This document shows, piece after piece, positions 41,527 through 41,796 of a DNA stretch of 41,796 bases (position 1 is its first letter; each line of letters starts with the position of its first letter). The position numbers and the translations under genes are program-made. Below the pieces are notes generated by a model, which worked only from the letters and a program-made list of their open reading frames with translations, did not search any database and was not told the DNA's origin. The DNA comes from Lachnospiraceae bacterium. GTDB lineage: Bacteria; Bacillota_A; Clostridia; Lachnospirales; Lachnospiraceae. The stretch spans positions 1-41,796 of the forward strand of contig JAIKXV010000068.1 in the NCBI GenBank assembly GCA_024683935.1, read 5' to 3'.

Positions 41527-41796
41527 TCCGTATGAGATGAAAGAAGAGCCCCATGATGCGGATTATATATTTGTTGTGTAGAGACTCACGTATTTGTTGT
41601 CACAAATCCGTTCGTTGACTTAAGGCACTGCAAAAAACGCAGCGCTCTTAAGTCACACTATGACCATTATTCTCCGGATGATATCCTGAAAGTGGTTGGA
41701 GAGAGCACGGTTCTTATAATTCCTGAGAAAATGGAAGGAAAGATCGGCGGTGTTTCCGGGAGAATGCGTAAGGTCGTAACAGTTAAGCCCGGTATG
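41525..41796 (+). pseudogene. Unidentified broken reading frame running off the window end
   Basis: Frame 2 from 41525 reads DPYEMKEEPHDADYIFVV and stops. Frame 1 is then open from 41557 to the end of the window, with THVFVVTNPFVDLRHC, then KSHYDHYSPDDILKVVG, then MEGKIGGVSGRMRKVV. Both look protein-like, but no start codon with a ribosome-binding site is seen near 41557. Either it is one gene with a frameshift or two fragments joined to the phosphoesterase scrap. I do not recognise the family. Confidence 0.4.

Overview
The window looks like chromosome of a low-to-mid GC Bacillota, most likely a Lachnospiraceae-type Clostridia. The reasons are a Gram-positive PolC replicase, a pyrH-frr-uppS-cdsA-dxr-rseP block, TPP-riboswitch thiamine salvage genes, consensus sigma-A promoters, purine-rich Shine-Dalgarno sites and lipobox lipoproteins. 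The family is inferred from gene content, not from a marker tree. I saw no rRNA, tRNA, CRISPR array or intact transposase.

Layout. 1-1960: end of a PTS permease (EIIA domain) and trehalose-6-phosphate hydrolase, closed by a terminator. 1960-7660: a decayed glycosyltransferase, a MATE transporter fused to a damaged anti-sigma-type ATPase, a condensation-like acyltransferase, a divergent membrane protein, an alpha/beta hydrolase and a GNAT acetyltransferase. 7797-17061: a long co-directional run of lipoprotein, polysaccharide deacetylase, repeat-bearing bactofilin, then pyrH, frr, uppS, cdsA, dxr and rseP, joining envelope, isoprenoid and phospholipid synthesis to nucleotide metabolism and ribosome recycling. 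17074-25634 (minus): an operon of Ser/Thr kinase, Ig-like membrane protein and polC from a consensus promoter. 25908-28228: Fe-dependent alcohol dehydrogenase, an N-terminal scrap of a TetM-like GTPase, and ispG inside a 17-bp inverted repeat. 28261-32213: promoter, TPP riboswitch, terminator and the thiM-thiE-thiD-methyltransferase-tenA salvage operon. 32273-36259: dicarboxylate symporter, a double-glycine-leader small protein, a phosphatase-like lipoprotein, an NHLM-type secretion-protein N-terminus and a short pyruvate kinase. 36353-36584: a palindromic non-coding element. 36674-41796: thioesterase, two paralogous four-cysteine miniproteins, a second MATE exporter, a frameshifted acyltransferase, an AAA/DUF234-type ATPase and debris of a phosphoesterase.

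The most interesting items are: (a) the 33.6-35.3 kb cassette of double-glycine zinc-ribbon peptide, phosphatase lipoprotein and orphan NHLM anchor; (b) the tandem C-x3-C-x2-C-x2-C miniproteins beside a MATE exporter; (c) the kinase/Ig-like protein/PolC operon; (d) a GTCCCC-containing repeat family lying next to truncated genes and flanking a displaced ispG; (e) the bactofilin with a long Glu-Pro repeat; and (f) a 232-bp palindromic element.
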